Shown: piece after piece, positions 14,334-22,107 of the stretch
Layout of the letters: the number at the start of each line of letters is the position of its first letter
Numbering within the stretch: the stretch's first letter is position 1
Assembly: GCA_038144955.1 (NCBI GenBank)
Contig: JAYQOT010000033.1
Span: forward strand, 1-24,810
Origin: Ga0077527 sp038144955
GTDB lineage: Bacteria; Pseudomonadota; Gammaproteobacteria; Burkholderiales; SG8-41
Direction of reading: 5' to 3'
DNA length: 24,810 nucleotides
The notes under the pieces: model-generated
Databases searched by the model: none
The model's input: only the letters and a program-made list of their open reading frames with translations
What the model was told of the DNA's origin: nothing
Translations under genes and position numbers: made by a program

Positions 14334-15614
14334 TCAGGTGACGAGTATGACCCGGTAATCGTTGACGTTGGTCCGGGTGGGACCGGTGACGATCAGGCTA
14401 CCGTCGGCTTCGAAGAATCCGTAGGCGTCATTTTGTTCGAGCAGGGCTGCCGGGTTCAAATTCATTTGCCTGACCCGGCGCAGACTCCCGGGCGTAAGCA
14501 GTGCACCCGCGTTGTCCTCGGAGCCGTCTATGCCGTCGGTATCACACGCCAGCGCATGGATGCCCTCCGTGCCATCGAGTTCCAGCGCCAGCGACAGCAG
14601 GAATTCCGCGCAACGGCCGCCACGACCCTTGCCGCGCACGGTGACCGTGCACTCGCCGCCGGAAATCAGAGCCACGGGTGTTTTCCACGGCGTGCCGTAC
14701 ATGCGTACCTGCCGCGCCAGTGCGCCATATACTTTTGCCACCTCGCGTGCCTCGCCGGTGACTGAATCACCGAGTATGGCCGGTGTGATGCCCTGACTGC
14801 TGAAATATTCTGCCGCAGCACCCAGTGAGCGGCTTGCGGTTGCGATGACACGGTTTTCTGTTTTGGCGAATACTTTGTCGCCGGGTTTGGGTGTTTCGGG
14901 CAGTTCCCCCCTGGCACCGCGTTGCAAGTGCGCAGCAATCGCCGGCGGGGGTTGCACCGCGTAGCGTTGCAATATCGCCAGCGCGTCCTGGTAAGTCGTC
15001 GGGTCCGGTGCACAGGGACCGGAGGCGATATGGGTGGGGTCATCCCCCGTGACATCGGAAATCACCAGCGCCAGTACGGGGGCGCGGGAAGCCGCCGTCA
15101 GTTGCCCGCCCTGGATGGCAGACAGGTGTTTGCGCACGGTGTTCATGGCCTGGATTGGCGCACCCGAAAGCAGCAACTGGCGGGTGACCTGCTTGAGATC
15201 AGACATGCTGATACCCGGTGCCGGCAGTGACAACAGGCTGGATCCCCCGCCCGATACCAGCACCAGTAACTGGTCGCGCGGGGTGAGCGCCTTGACGCGC
15301 CTGAGGATGTCGGCAGCGGCCTGTTCCCCGGCTGTATCAGGGACCGGATGACCGGCCTCGATCACGGTAATGCGATTGGTCAGCAGGCCATGGCGGTAGC
15401 GGGTGATGACCAGTCCATCGAGTGCCGCTTCAGCCGGCCATGCCTGTTCCACCGCCAGCGCCATCGATGCCGCAGCTTTGCCGGCACCGACAACCAGAGT
15501 ACGTCCTGCAGGAGGCGACGGCAGATGGGCAGGTACGATCTGCAGCGGATCGGCGGCGGCGAGCGCAGCGTCGAAGCTGCCGGTCAGCAGATCACGTACA
15601 GCCGCAAGTGTCAT
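14334..15614 (-). CDS. gckA: Glycerate 2-kinase (MOFRL family)
   Basis: The 426-residue product belongs to the DUF4147/MOFRL glycerate kinase family, which phosphorylates D-glycerate to 2-phosphoglycerate and feeds glycolysis from glyoxylate or serine-cycle carbon. Older annotations call members hydroxypyruvate reductase (TtuD). Motifs include VVGAGKAAASMA (residues 41-52), GHPVPDTAG, LVSGGGSSLL (119-128), VISDVTGDDPTHIASGP, and the C-terminal MOFRL domain with ISGGECTVTVRGKGRGGR, DTDGIDGSEDNAGAL and TGPTRTNVND. Lys46 and the glycine-rich loops are intact. Its ATG overlaps the uvrA stop as ATGA, so it is the second gene of a uvrA transcript. The symbol follows the Methylobacterium gene; E. 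coli GlxK is a different family. Confidence 0.92.
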   Translation of the reverse strand: MTLAAVRDLLTGSFDAALAAADPLQIVPAHLPSPPAGRTLVVGAGKAAASMALAVEQAWPAEAALDGLVITRYRHGLLTNRITVIEAGHPVPDTAGEQAAADILRRVKALTPRDQLLVLVSGGGSSLLSLPAPGISMSDLKQVTRQLLLSGAPIQAMNTVRKHLSAIQGGQLTAASRAPVLALVISDVTGDDPTHIASGPCAPDPTTYQDALAILQRYAVQPPPAIAAHLQRGARGELPETPKPGDKVFAKTENRVIATASRSLGAAAEYFSSQGITPAILGDSVTGEAREVAKVYGALARQVRMYGTPWKTPVALISGGECTVTVRGKGRGGRCAEFLLSLALELDGTEGIHALACDTDGIDGSEDNAGALLTPGSLRRVRQMNLNPAALLEQNDAYGFFEADGSLIVTGPTRTNVNDYRVILVT

Positions 15615-18508
15615 GACAGGGCCTTCCTCAGGTAAACACCGGTGTGGCTCCGGGCATTGGAGGCGATGTCTTCCGGAGGCCCCTCGGCGATGATTTCTCC
15701 TCCACCGTCCCCACCCTCGGGGCCCAGGTCGATGACCCAGTCTGCGGTCTTGATCACGTCAAGATTGTGCTCGATGACCACTATGGTATTGCCGTGGTCG
15801 CGCAGCCGGTGCAGTACGTGCAGCAGCAGGTCGATGTCATGGAAATGCAGGCCGGTGGTCGGTTCGTCGAGTATATAGAGGGTGCGCCCGGTATCGCGCT
15901 TGGACAGTTCCAGCGCGAGTTTGACGCGTTGCGCTTCGCCGCCCGAAAGCGTGGTCGCGCTCTGTCCGAGAGTAATGTAGCCCAGGCCTACATCCATCAG
16001 TGTTTGCAGTTTTCGCGCCAATGCGGGTACTGCGCTGAAGAACTCAACGGCTTGTTCCACCGTCATTTCCAGCACTTCATGGATAGTCCGGCCCTTGTAG
16101 CGGATATCCAGGGTTTCCCGGTTATAGCGTCGCCCCTGGCAGACGTCGCACGGTACGTAGATATCGGGAAGGAAATGCATTTCTACTTTGAGTACCCCGT
16201 CACCCTGGCAGGATTCGCAGCGTCCGCCCTTGACGTTGAATGAGAATCTGCCGGCACCATAACCGCGTGCGCGCGCTTCAGGGACACCGGCGAACAATTC
16301 GCGGATCGGTGTGAACAACCCGGTGTAGGTTGCGGGGTTGGAACGCGGGGTCCTGCCGATGGGGCTCTGGTCAACGTTGACGACCTTGTCGAAATGATCC
16401 ATGCCCTCGATGGCATTGCACGGCGCAGGTTCGACATTGCTGCCGTAGAGGTCGCGCGCGGCGGAAAGGTAGAGCGTATCGTTGACCAGTGTGGATTTTC
16501 CGGATCCAGACACGCCGGTGACGCAGGTGAACAATCCTACCGGTATGCCCGCGGTGACGTTTTTAAGGTTGTTGCCGGTGGCGCCATTGATGACCAGCCG
16601 GCGCTGCAGGTTGGCGCGGTGGCGCAGGGCGGGAACGTCGATGCGGCGGCGCCCGGACAGGTACTGGCCGGTCAGCGATTCGGCGTGGGCGCAAATGTCG
16701 GCTGGTGATCCCTCGGCAATCACGTTGCCGCCATGGTCCCCGGCGCCCAGGCCCATGTCGACCACATGGTCTGCACTCATGATAGCGTCGGCGTCATGCT
16801 CGACGACAATCACCGTGTTGCCGATGTTGCGCAAACGCTTGAGCATGTCGAGCAACCGGCTGTTGTCGCGCTGGTGCAAACCGATGGACGGCTCATCCAG
16901 TACGTACATGACGCCGGTCAGGCCCGATCCGATCTGGCTGGCGAGGCGGATGCGCTGCGCTTCTCCGCCCGAGAGCGTATCTGCCGAACGGTCCAGCGAT
17001 AGGTAATCGAGGCCGACATCGACCAGGAAGCGCAGGCGGTTGCGGATTTCGCCGGCGATTTTCTCGGAAATGGTTTTTTTTGCACCGGACAATTCCAGCT
17101 TTTCGAAGAATTGCATTGCATCACCCAGCTGCAGCGCTGACAGTGCGTAGATCGGCTGGCCGGCGACCATGACGTGGCGGGCTTCTCGCCGCAATCGGGT
17201 GCCCTGGCACTCGGGGCACTGCTGGGTGTTCAGGTATTTGGCAAGTTCTTCGCGCACGACCTGGGAGTCGGTTTCGCGATGGCGTCGTTCCAGGTTGGGG
17301 ATGACCCCCTCGAATGCGTGCTCGCGGACGTAGGTTTTGCCGCGCTCGCCCGTGTAATTGAACTGGATCAGGGTCTTGCCCGAGCCATAAAGCACGACTT
17401 CACGGGCGGTGTCCGGAAGCTCATTGAACGGGGTTTCGATATCGAAGCCGTAATGCGCGGCCAGGCTCTGCAGCATCTGGAAGTAGAACTGGTTGCGGCG
17501 GTCCCACCCCTTGATTGCTCCCGAGGCGAGAGACATGTCGGGAAATGCGGCGATGCGGCGGGGGTCGAAAAAATCGATGGTGCCTAGTCCGTCGCAGCGC
17601 TGGCAGGCTCCTGCGGGGTTGTTGAACGAGAACAGGCGTGGTTCGAGTTCGGGGGCGGCGTAACTGCACTGCGGGCAGGACAGGCGCGCCGAGAATGCAT
17701 GCTCCTGTCCGCTGTCCATGTCCACCGCCAGTGCCCGGCCATCAGCTTGACGCAATGCGGTTTCGAACGATTCTGCAAGGCGCTGGCGGATATCGGGACG
17801 GATTTTTACGCGATCGATGACAACCTCGATCGTGTGCTTTGCGTTTTTCTTCAGGGCCGGCAAGGCATCGATGTCGTGCACATGACCATCAATGCGGGCG
17901 CGGACAAATCCTTGTGCCCGCAATTCGTCAAATACCGCGGCCTGTTCGCCCTTGCGGTTGCTCACTACCGGCGACAGCACCATCAAGCGGGTGTCTACGG
18001 GCAGTTGCAGCACCTGATCGACCATCTGTGACACCGACTGTGCGGCGAGCACGGTGCCGTGTTCAGGGCATTGCGGCTCGCCGATGCGGGCGTAGAGCAG
18101 GCGCAGATAGTCATGGATTTCGGTGACGGTGCCCACCGTGGAACGGGGATTGTGGCTGGAGGCTTTCTGCTCGATGGCGATCGCGGGAGACAGTCCCTCA
18201 ATCAGGTCGACGTCGGGTTTCTCCATCAGCTGCAGGAACTGGCGGGCGTAGGCCGACAGGGACTCGACGTAGCGGCGCTGGCCTTCGGCATAAAGCGTAT
18301 CGAAGGCGAGAGACGATTTTCCCGATCCTGAGAGTCCGGTGATCACCGCCAGGCGGTTACGCGGCAGGTCGAGATTGATGTTGCGCAGGTTGTGCGTGCG
18401 TGCGCCGCGCACCCGGATCTCACCACTGCCGGCGGGCGGCGGCGGTGCGTGTTGCTGCGCCGGCTTGACCAGGGTGACCAGTTTTGGCGGTGTTGGGCGG
18501 GCAGGCAT
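15611..18508 (-). CDS. uvrA: Excinuclease ABC subunit A
   Basis: This 965-residue protein is UvrA, the damage-recognition ATPase of nucleotide excision repair that loads UvrB. Two ABC modules are complete: Walker A TGLSGSGKSSLAF (about residues 57-69) and TGVSGSGKSTLVND, signatures LSGGEAQRIRLASQ and LSGGEAQRVKLALE, and Walker B regions VLDEPSIGLH and ILDEPTTGLH. Zinc modules are seen as CPQC with CQRC and CESCQGDG with CDVC. A Pro-rich N-terminal segment of about 29 residues precedes the usual start of UvrA. ATG at 18508 is preferred because the candidate promoter would start RNA near 18527; a TTG at 18520 is the alternative. The stop overlaps the glycerate kinase gene. Confidence 0.96.
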   Translation of the reverse strand: MPARPTPPKLVTLVKPAQQHAPPPPAGSGEIRVRGARTHNLRNINLDLPRNRLAVITGLSGSGKSSLAFDTLYAEGQRRYVESLSAYARQFLQLMEKPDVDLIEGLSPAIAIEQKASSHNPRSTVGTVTEIHDYLRLLYARIGEPQCPEHGTVLAAQSVSQMVDQVLQLPVDTRLMVLSPVVSNRKGEQAAVFDELRAQGFVRARIDGHVHDIDALPALKKNAKHTIEVVIDRVKIRPDIRQRLAESFETALRQADGRALAVDMDSGQEHAFSARLSCPQCSYAAPELEPRLFSFNNPAGACQRCDGLGTIDFFDPRRIAAFPDMSLASGAIKGWDRRNQFYFQMLQSLAAHYGFDIETPFNELPDTAREVVLYGSGKTLIQFNYTGERGKTYVREHAFEGVIPNLERRHRETDSQVVREELAKYLNTQQCPECQGTRLRREARHVMVAGQPIYALSALQLGDAMQFFEKLELSGAKKTISEKIAGEIRNRLRFLVDVGLDYLSLDRSADTLSGGEAQRIRLASQIGSGLTGVMYVLDEPSIGLHQRDNSRLLDMLKRLRNIGNTVIVVEHDADAIMSADHVVDMGLGAGDHGGNVIAEGSPADICAHAESLTGQYLSGRRRIDVPALRHRANLQRRLVINGATGNNLKNVTAGIPVGLFTCVTGVSGSGKSTLVNDTLYLSAARDLYGSNVEPAPCNAIEGMDHFDKVVNVDQSPIGRTPRSNPATYTGLFTPIRELFAGVPEARARGYGAGRFSFNVKGGRCESCQGDGVLKVEMHFLPDIYVPCDVCQGRRYNRETLDIRYKGRTIHEVLEMTVEQAVEFFSAVPALARKLQTLMDVGLGYITLGQSATTLSGGEAQRVKLALELSKRDTGRTLYILDEPTTGLHFHDIDLLLHVLHRLRDHGNTIVVIEHNLDVIKTADWVIDLGPEGGDGGGEIIAEGPPEDIASNARSHTGVYLRKALS

Positions 18509-18533
18509 GTCGGGGCGCAAAGATAAACCTGTT

Positions 18534-18562
18534 AATATACGCCCATAAGCTGTTCAGCCCAA
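18534..18562 (-). promoter_or_regulatory. Candidate uvrA promoter
   Basis: On the minus strand, TTGGGC (18562-18557) and TATATT (18539-18534) are 17 bp apart, a fair sigma70 promoter. The predicted start near 18527 gives a short leader to the ATG at 18508. No CTGT-N8-ACAG LexA box is visible between uvrA and the divergent transporter gene; the two CTGT half-sites (18529 and 18550) have no partner at the right distance. Confidence 0.55.
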
Positions 18563-18596
18563 CTCTCGTGTCGGTACTTTCCGGCCGGCCCCATTC

Positions 18597-19793
18597 ATGT
18601 CTTCCAGCAGCAAAATGACCCCGCTCGAGCTGCGGGCAAGCATAGGTTTGTCCGGGATATTCGGCCTGCGACTGCTGGGCATGTTTGTCATCCTGCCGGT
18701 TTTTGCCATCTACGCCGAACAGTTGCCCGGTGGTGACAACCTGACGCTGGTCGGCATAGCCATCGGCGCTTACGGGCTGACCCAGGCGGTTCTGCAGCTT
18801 CCCTTCGGCTGGTGGTCGGACCGCTATGGACGTAAACCCGTGGTTTACGCGGGACTCCTGTTATTTGCCATCGGCAGTTTTGTCGCTGCGCTGGCCTCCA
18901 ACATTCACATGGTCATACTGGGACGGGTGCTGCAGGGGGCCGGTGCGATTTCTTCCGCCGTCATCGCAATGACAGCTGATCTGACGCGGGAAGAGCAGCG
19001 CACGAAGGCGATGGCGATGATCGGTTCGACCATAGGGGTATCGTTTGCGCTGTCGCTGGTCGCCAGTCCCTGGCTGAACCGGTTGATCGGTGTCCCGGGG
19101 ATATTCGCGATGACCGGCGTACTGGCGTTCGCAGCTATGGTCGTCATGTGGCGCGTGATCCCGGATGCGCCGCAACGGGTTGCGTCCCGGGGAGGTGCCT
19201 TGAGTGATTTCAGGGCGGTACTCTGTGATCCTCAGTTGCTGCGCTTGAATTGGGGCATTTTCACCCTGCATTCCGTGCTGATGTCGGCTTTCATTGTCGT
19301 GCCCTTTGCCTTGCGCGATGCCGGCCTGGCTCTGGCAGATCACTGGAAAGTGTACTTGCCGGTAATGCTGGGATCGTTTGTGCTGATGTTGCCCGCGGTC
19401 ATGAAATCGGGCAATCCGGCAGTCATGCGGCGCTGGTTCATTGCATCCGTTGCGCTGCTGCTTGCGGGCCAGATTGCATTGCCGTGGCTGACCGGCAACG
19501 TTGGATTGTTGTCCCTGTTTTTGCTGGTTTTTTTCACGCCGTTCAATGTGCTGGAGGCCAAGCTGCCGACGCTGACGACGCGGTTGGCGCCGTTGCACGT
19601 ACGGGGAACCGCACTCGGTCTCTACAGCAGCATCCAGTTTCTCGGCACGTTCATGGGCGCCGCGGCCGGCGGATTCCTCTACCAGCACTGGGGAGCTCTC
19701 GCCGTGATCCTGTTCAACAGCTTGATGCTGCTGATCTGGCTTATACTCGCCCTGAGCATGCGCACCGAGGCTTCTGTTCCAGGGGCTGTGTAA
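18597..19793 (+). CDS. MFS transporter (YajR-like, drug efflux type)
   Basis: The 398-residue product is a 12-helix major facilitator. Motif A of the family is clear in the loop after helix 2 (GWWSDRYGRK, residues 71-80), and GRVLQGAGAISSAVIAMTADL is typical of helix 4 in proton-linked exporters. It resembles YajR-type members without the extra C-terminal domain. The substrate cannot be read from sequence. It is divergent from uvrA and lies 66 nt before ssb, the same uvrA-MFS-ssb order as in Pseudomonas and many betaproteobacteria. The start ATG at 18597 gives a short cytoplasmic N terminus before helix 1. Confidence 0.9.
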   Translation: MSSSSKMTPLELRASIGLSGIFGLRLLGMFVILPVFAIYAEQLPGGDNLTLVGIAIGAYGLTQAVLQLPFGWWSDRYGRKPVVYAGLLLFAIGSFVAALASNIHMVILGRVLQGAGAISSAVIAMTADLTREEQRTKAMAMIGSTIGVSFALSLVASPWLNRLIGVPGIFAMTGVLAFAAMVVMWRVIPDAPQRVASRGGALSDFRAVLCDPQLLRLNWGIFTLHSVLMSAFIVVPFALRDAGLALADHWKVYLPVMLGSFVLMLPAVMKSGNPAVMRRWFIASVALLLAGQIALPWLTGNVGLLSLFLLVFFTPFNVLEAKLPTLTTRLAPLHVRGTALGLYSSIQFLGTFMGAAAGGFLYQHWGALAVILFNSLMLLIWLILALSMRTEASVPGAV

Positions 19794-19859
19794 ACCCGGA
19801 GGGGGCGGGCGCGTTGTTGGGACTATGCTGGCATTACTATCGAAGAGGAAAAATCTGTC

Positions 19860-20309
19860 ATGGCATCGGTAAACAAGGTCATTCTGATCGGCAATCTCGG
19901 AGCGGATCCGGAAACGCGCTATCTGCCCAGCGGTGATGCGGTTACCAACATCCGCATCGCCACGACCGAGAACTGGAAAGACAAGAGCGGGGACAAGCAG
20001 GAACATACCGAATGGCACCGGATTTCCTTCTTCGGCCGCCTTGCCGAGATCGCCGGCGAATATCTCAAGAAGGGTTCCCCGGTTTACGTCGAGGGCCGCA
20101 TCCGCACCCGCAAGTGGCAGGACAAGGAGGGACAGGATCGCTATTCGACTGAAATCGTGGCCGACCGCATGCAATTGCTGGGCGGACGCGGCGGCGGTGG
20201 CGACGGTGGCGGTTCACGTGAAGCTGCAGGATCTTCCTCGGGCGGAGCCAAGGCCTCGCCGAAAAAGGGCGGCAGCTTTGACGACATGGATGACGATATT
20301 CCGTTCTAG
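19860..20309 (+). CDS. ssb: Single-stranded DNA-binding protein
   Basis: The 149-residue product has the OB-fold domain of SSB in residues 1-110 (MASVNKVILIGNLGADPETRY, NWKDKSGDKQEHTEWHRISFFGRLAEIAGEYLKKG, YVEGRIRTRKWQDKEGQDRY). A Gly/Ser/Lys-rich linker follows, then the acidic tip DDMDDDIPF that recruits repair and replication partners. SSB tetramers coat single-stranded DNA in replication, recombination and repair. GAGG at 19845-19848 is the ribosome binding site. Its neighbourhood with uvrA is conserved, but here no shared LexA box is seen. A terminator follows. Confidence 0.97.
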   Translation: MASVNKVILIGNLGADPETRYLPSGDAVTNIRIATTENWKDKSGDKQEHTEWHRISFFGRLAEIAGEYLKKGSPVYVEGRIRTRKWQDKEGQDRYSTEIVADRMQLLGGRGGGGDGGGSREAAGSSSGGAKASPKKGGSFDDMDDDIPF

Positions 20310-20330
20310 ATTTTTCGTTGACGGTTTCAG

Positions 20331-20355
20331 AAGCCGGGCGCTGCCCGGCTTTTTT
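20331..20355 (+). terminator. Intrinsic terminator after ssb
   Basis: AGCCGGGC (20332-20339) pairs perfectly with GCCCGGCT (20343-20350) around a 3-nt loop, followed by T through 20355. Read on the minus strand it has only two trailing T, so it works for ssb rather than for ackA. Its T run overlaps the ackA stop codon, so the two convergent genes are packed with no spare space. Confidence 0.92.
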
Positions 20356-21544
20356 ACGGCTGTACAGCCTGGTTTGACGGTGATAGAAGTCCGCAGGTAT
20401 GACGCGCAATTACCGACTCTTCGTCAGCGGGAATGATGCCGACGATGACTCTGCTGTCCGCGGCAGATAGGCGTGCAGCGGCAGCTGAGTTGGCGGCGGG
20501 GTCGAGCGAGATCCCCAGCCACGCCAGTTTTTCGCAGATCATGGCGCGTATCGGAGCCGCATGCTCGCCGATGCCACCAGTGAAAACCAGCGCATCAAGT
20601 CCCCCCAGCGCGGATACGAGCGAACCTGCCTCCCGCGCTGCGCGGTAGACAAACAGATCAATGGCTTCCTGGGCGCGCGCATCGCCGCTGTCCAGCAGGA
20701 CGCGCATGTCGTTGCTGATGCCTGAAACGCCGAGCAGCCCGGACTCGCGATAGAGCATGTTTTCTACTGCGGTCGACGACATCCCCATTTCGTGCATCAG
20801 GTAGAACAGCGTACCAGGGTCGATCGTGCCGCAGCGGGTACCCATGACCAGTCCGTCGAGGGTGCTGAACCCCATCGTGGTGGCGACGCTGCGGCGTCCG
20901 AGCATGGCGCACAGGCTGGCGCCGTTACCGAGATGTGCAACGATCACACGTCCTTCGGCGCGATCACCCAGCAGTTCCGGCAGCTTGCCGGCAACGTGTT
21001 CGTAGGACAGGCCATGAAAACCGTAGCGGCGCAGACCATTCGCAGTGACCGTTCGCGGCAGCGCCAGCATCTGCGCTACTGCCGGCTGGGTGCAATGAAA
21101 GGCGGTGTCGAAGCAGGCAACCTGGGGAAGTTCAGGGCGCAGATGCTGCAGCGCCTTGATCGCGGTGAGATTGTGCGGTTGATGCAGGGGTGCCAGCGGG
21201 GTCAGTGCCTCGAGGGCGGCGAGATTGTCGGGGTTGATCAGCAGCGGAGCGTTGTGACGAACGCCGCCATGAACTACGCGGTGTCCGGCTCCGAGCAGAT
21301 GGCGGGCGTGGTTGCCGGCGTCCAGCCAGTCGAACAGCCACGACAGGGCGTCTTCATGGTCCAGATTTCCCGGGGGCAAGGTACCTGCCAAGGGCCCCTG
21401 CAGACTGCTGGCCTGGAACCGAGTTGCTGCGCCAATGCCGGAAATCGTGCCCTGTACCGTGCGTTGTTGCCTGGGCTCTGCGGAAAATACCGCGAACTTG
21501 ATGCTAGAGGAGCCTGCATTTAAGACGAGAATCTGGCGGACCAT
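20354..21544 (-). CDS. ackA: Acetate kinase
   Basis: The 396-residue product is acetate kinase, which interconverts acetyl phosphate plus ADP with acetate plus ATP. It shows the ASKHA motifs LVLNAGSSSIKF (Asn9), GHRVVHGG (Arg89), CFDTAFH (Asp146), YGFHGLSYEHV (His177), VAHLGNGAS and FTGGIGEHA, plus the late PADEES pair of glutamates. All catalytic positions known from the Methanosarcina enzyme appear present. The usual partner gene pta is not adjacent. The ATG at 21544 gives the standard N terminus; AGGA sits very close to it, and a perfect 14-bp palindrome lies 8 to 21 bp upstream. Confidence 0.96.
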   Translation of the reverse strand: MVRQILVLNAGSSSIKFAVFSAEPRQQRTVQGTISGIGAATRFQASSLQGPLAGTLPPGNLDHEDALSWLFDWLDAGNHARHLLGAGHRVVHGGVRHNAPLLINPDNLAALEALTPLAPLHQPHNLTAIKALQHLRPELPQVACFDTAFHCTQPAVAQMLALPRTVTANGLRRYGFHGLSYEHVAGKLPELLGDRAEGRVIVAHLGNGASLCAMLGRRSVATTMGFSTLDGLVMGTRCGTIDPGTLFYLMHEMGMSSTAVENMLYRESGLLGVSGISNDMRVLLDSGDARAQEAIDLFVYRAAREAGSLVSALGGLDALVFTGGIGEHAAPIRAMICEKLAWLGISLDPAANSAAAARLSAADSRVIVGIIPADEESVIARHTCGLLSPSNQAVQP

Positions 21545-21551
21545 ATCCTGT

Positions 21552-21565
21552 ATTTTCCGGAAAAT
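21552..21565. promoter_or_regulatory. Perfect 14-bp palindrome upstream of ackA
   Basis: ATTTTCCGGAAAAT is its own reverse complement. It lies 8 bp before the ackA start codon, inside the untranslated leader or promoter. It could be an operator for a dimeric regulator or, in RNA, a small stem near the ribosome binding site. I do not recognise a named operator with this sequence. Confidence 0.45.
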
Positions 21566-21701
21566 GCTTTTTGTTCAACGGGCTAGCTAGGTCGTGATTG
21601 TGCCGTTTGCAGCGTGCAGCGCCAAGCCTGCTCGGGCCGGGACTTGAAAAACGCCGGGGTACGCCCTGATTTACCCCGAAAGTGGATGTAACCTTCTAAG
21701 G

Positions 21702-21707
21702 TATAAT
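21702..21707 (+). promoter_or_regulatory. -10 element of a candidate promoter for fmdB-DUF502-aspS
   Basis: A perfect TATAAT lies 28 bp before the fmdB-like ATG. No good -35 hexamer is seen at 16-18 bp upstream (the region reads GAAAGTGG), so the promoter may need an activator or a different sigma contact. The start of RNA would be near 21713. Confidence 0.5.
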
Positions 21708-21734
21708 GCTTTTTTTGAATTTCGGGTGTTTGAC

Positions 21735-22031
21735 ATGCCAATTTACGAATACCGCTGCAATGCCTGCGGTTTCCAGAAAGAATTTCTGCAGCGCATCAGC
21801 GATGCACCGCTGACCGATTGTCCTGAGTGCGGAAAGGCAGCGTTGGGCAAGATGGTGACAGCCGCAGGTTTTCAGCTCAAGGGCGGTGGCTGGTATGCCA
21901 CGGATTTCAAAAACAAGGGCACCAGCGCCAAGCCGAAAGGCGAGGATGTACAGTCCGCTGAGGCGCCAAAGAAAGACGAATCCAAAGCTGCAGCGGCTTG
22001 CGGTACCGGCGCCTGCCCTGCCTGCAGCTGA
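21735..22031 (+). CDS. FmdB family zinc ribbon protein
   Basis: The 98-residue product starts MPIYEYRCNACG and has two cysteine pairs, Cys8/Cys11 and Cys29/Cys32, the four-Cys zinc ribbon of the FmdB/CxxC_CxxC_SSSS family. Functions are poorly known; members are often called putative regulators. After GGGWYATDFK comes a low-complexity Lys/Ala stretch and then a second cysteine group, CGTGACPACS, at the end. The ATG at 21735 gives the family N terminus, with an in-frame GTG 9 nt upstream as a less likely start. It heads a group with a DUF502 gene and aspS, a common betaproteobacterial order. Confidence 0.9.
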   Translation: MPIYEYRCNACGFQKEFLQRISDAPLTDCPECGKAALGKMVTAAGFQLKGGGWYATDFKNKGTSAKPKGEDVQSAEAPKKDESKAAAACGTGACPACS

Positions 22032-22074
22032 GGCCGGACGCAGGGCCTGCACGAAAACAGGTCATGTGATCATC

Positions 22075-22096
22075 AGCGACGCGTTCTCGCGTCGCT
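22075..22096 (+). terminator. Hairpin between fmdB-like gene and DUF502 gene (possible attenuator)
   Basis: AGCGACGCG (22075-22083) pairs perfectly with CGCGTCGCT (22088-22096) around a TTCT loop, followed by TTTCTCT. The 9-bp stem is strong, but the T run is interrupted. It may be a partial terminator that lowers expression of the downstream genes, or it may stabilise mRNA. It ends 11 nt before the DUF502 start codon. Confidence 0.5.
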
Positions 22097-22107
22097 TTCT
22101 CTAGTTC

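Noticed and set aside
18509..18520. TTG start for uvrA at 18520, four codons upstream of the ATG.
   Set aside because: An AGG lies at a suitable distance, but the likely promoter would start RNA at about 18527, leaving the AGG untranscribed. It remains a possible alternative.
18529..18565. CTGT half-sites near uvrA as a LexA operator.
   Set aside because: Neither has an ACAG partner eight bases away.
19814..19840. TTGTTG and TACTAT as an ssb promoter.
   Set aside because: The spacer is only 15 bp and the predicted start would remove part of the ribosome binding site. The evidence is too weak to list.
18861..20174. A 437-codon open frame on the minus strand across the MFS gene and ssb.
   Set aside because: It spans two clear + strand genes and their intergenic gap, and its His/Gln/Arg-rich product resembles no protein family.
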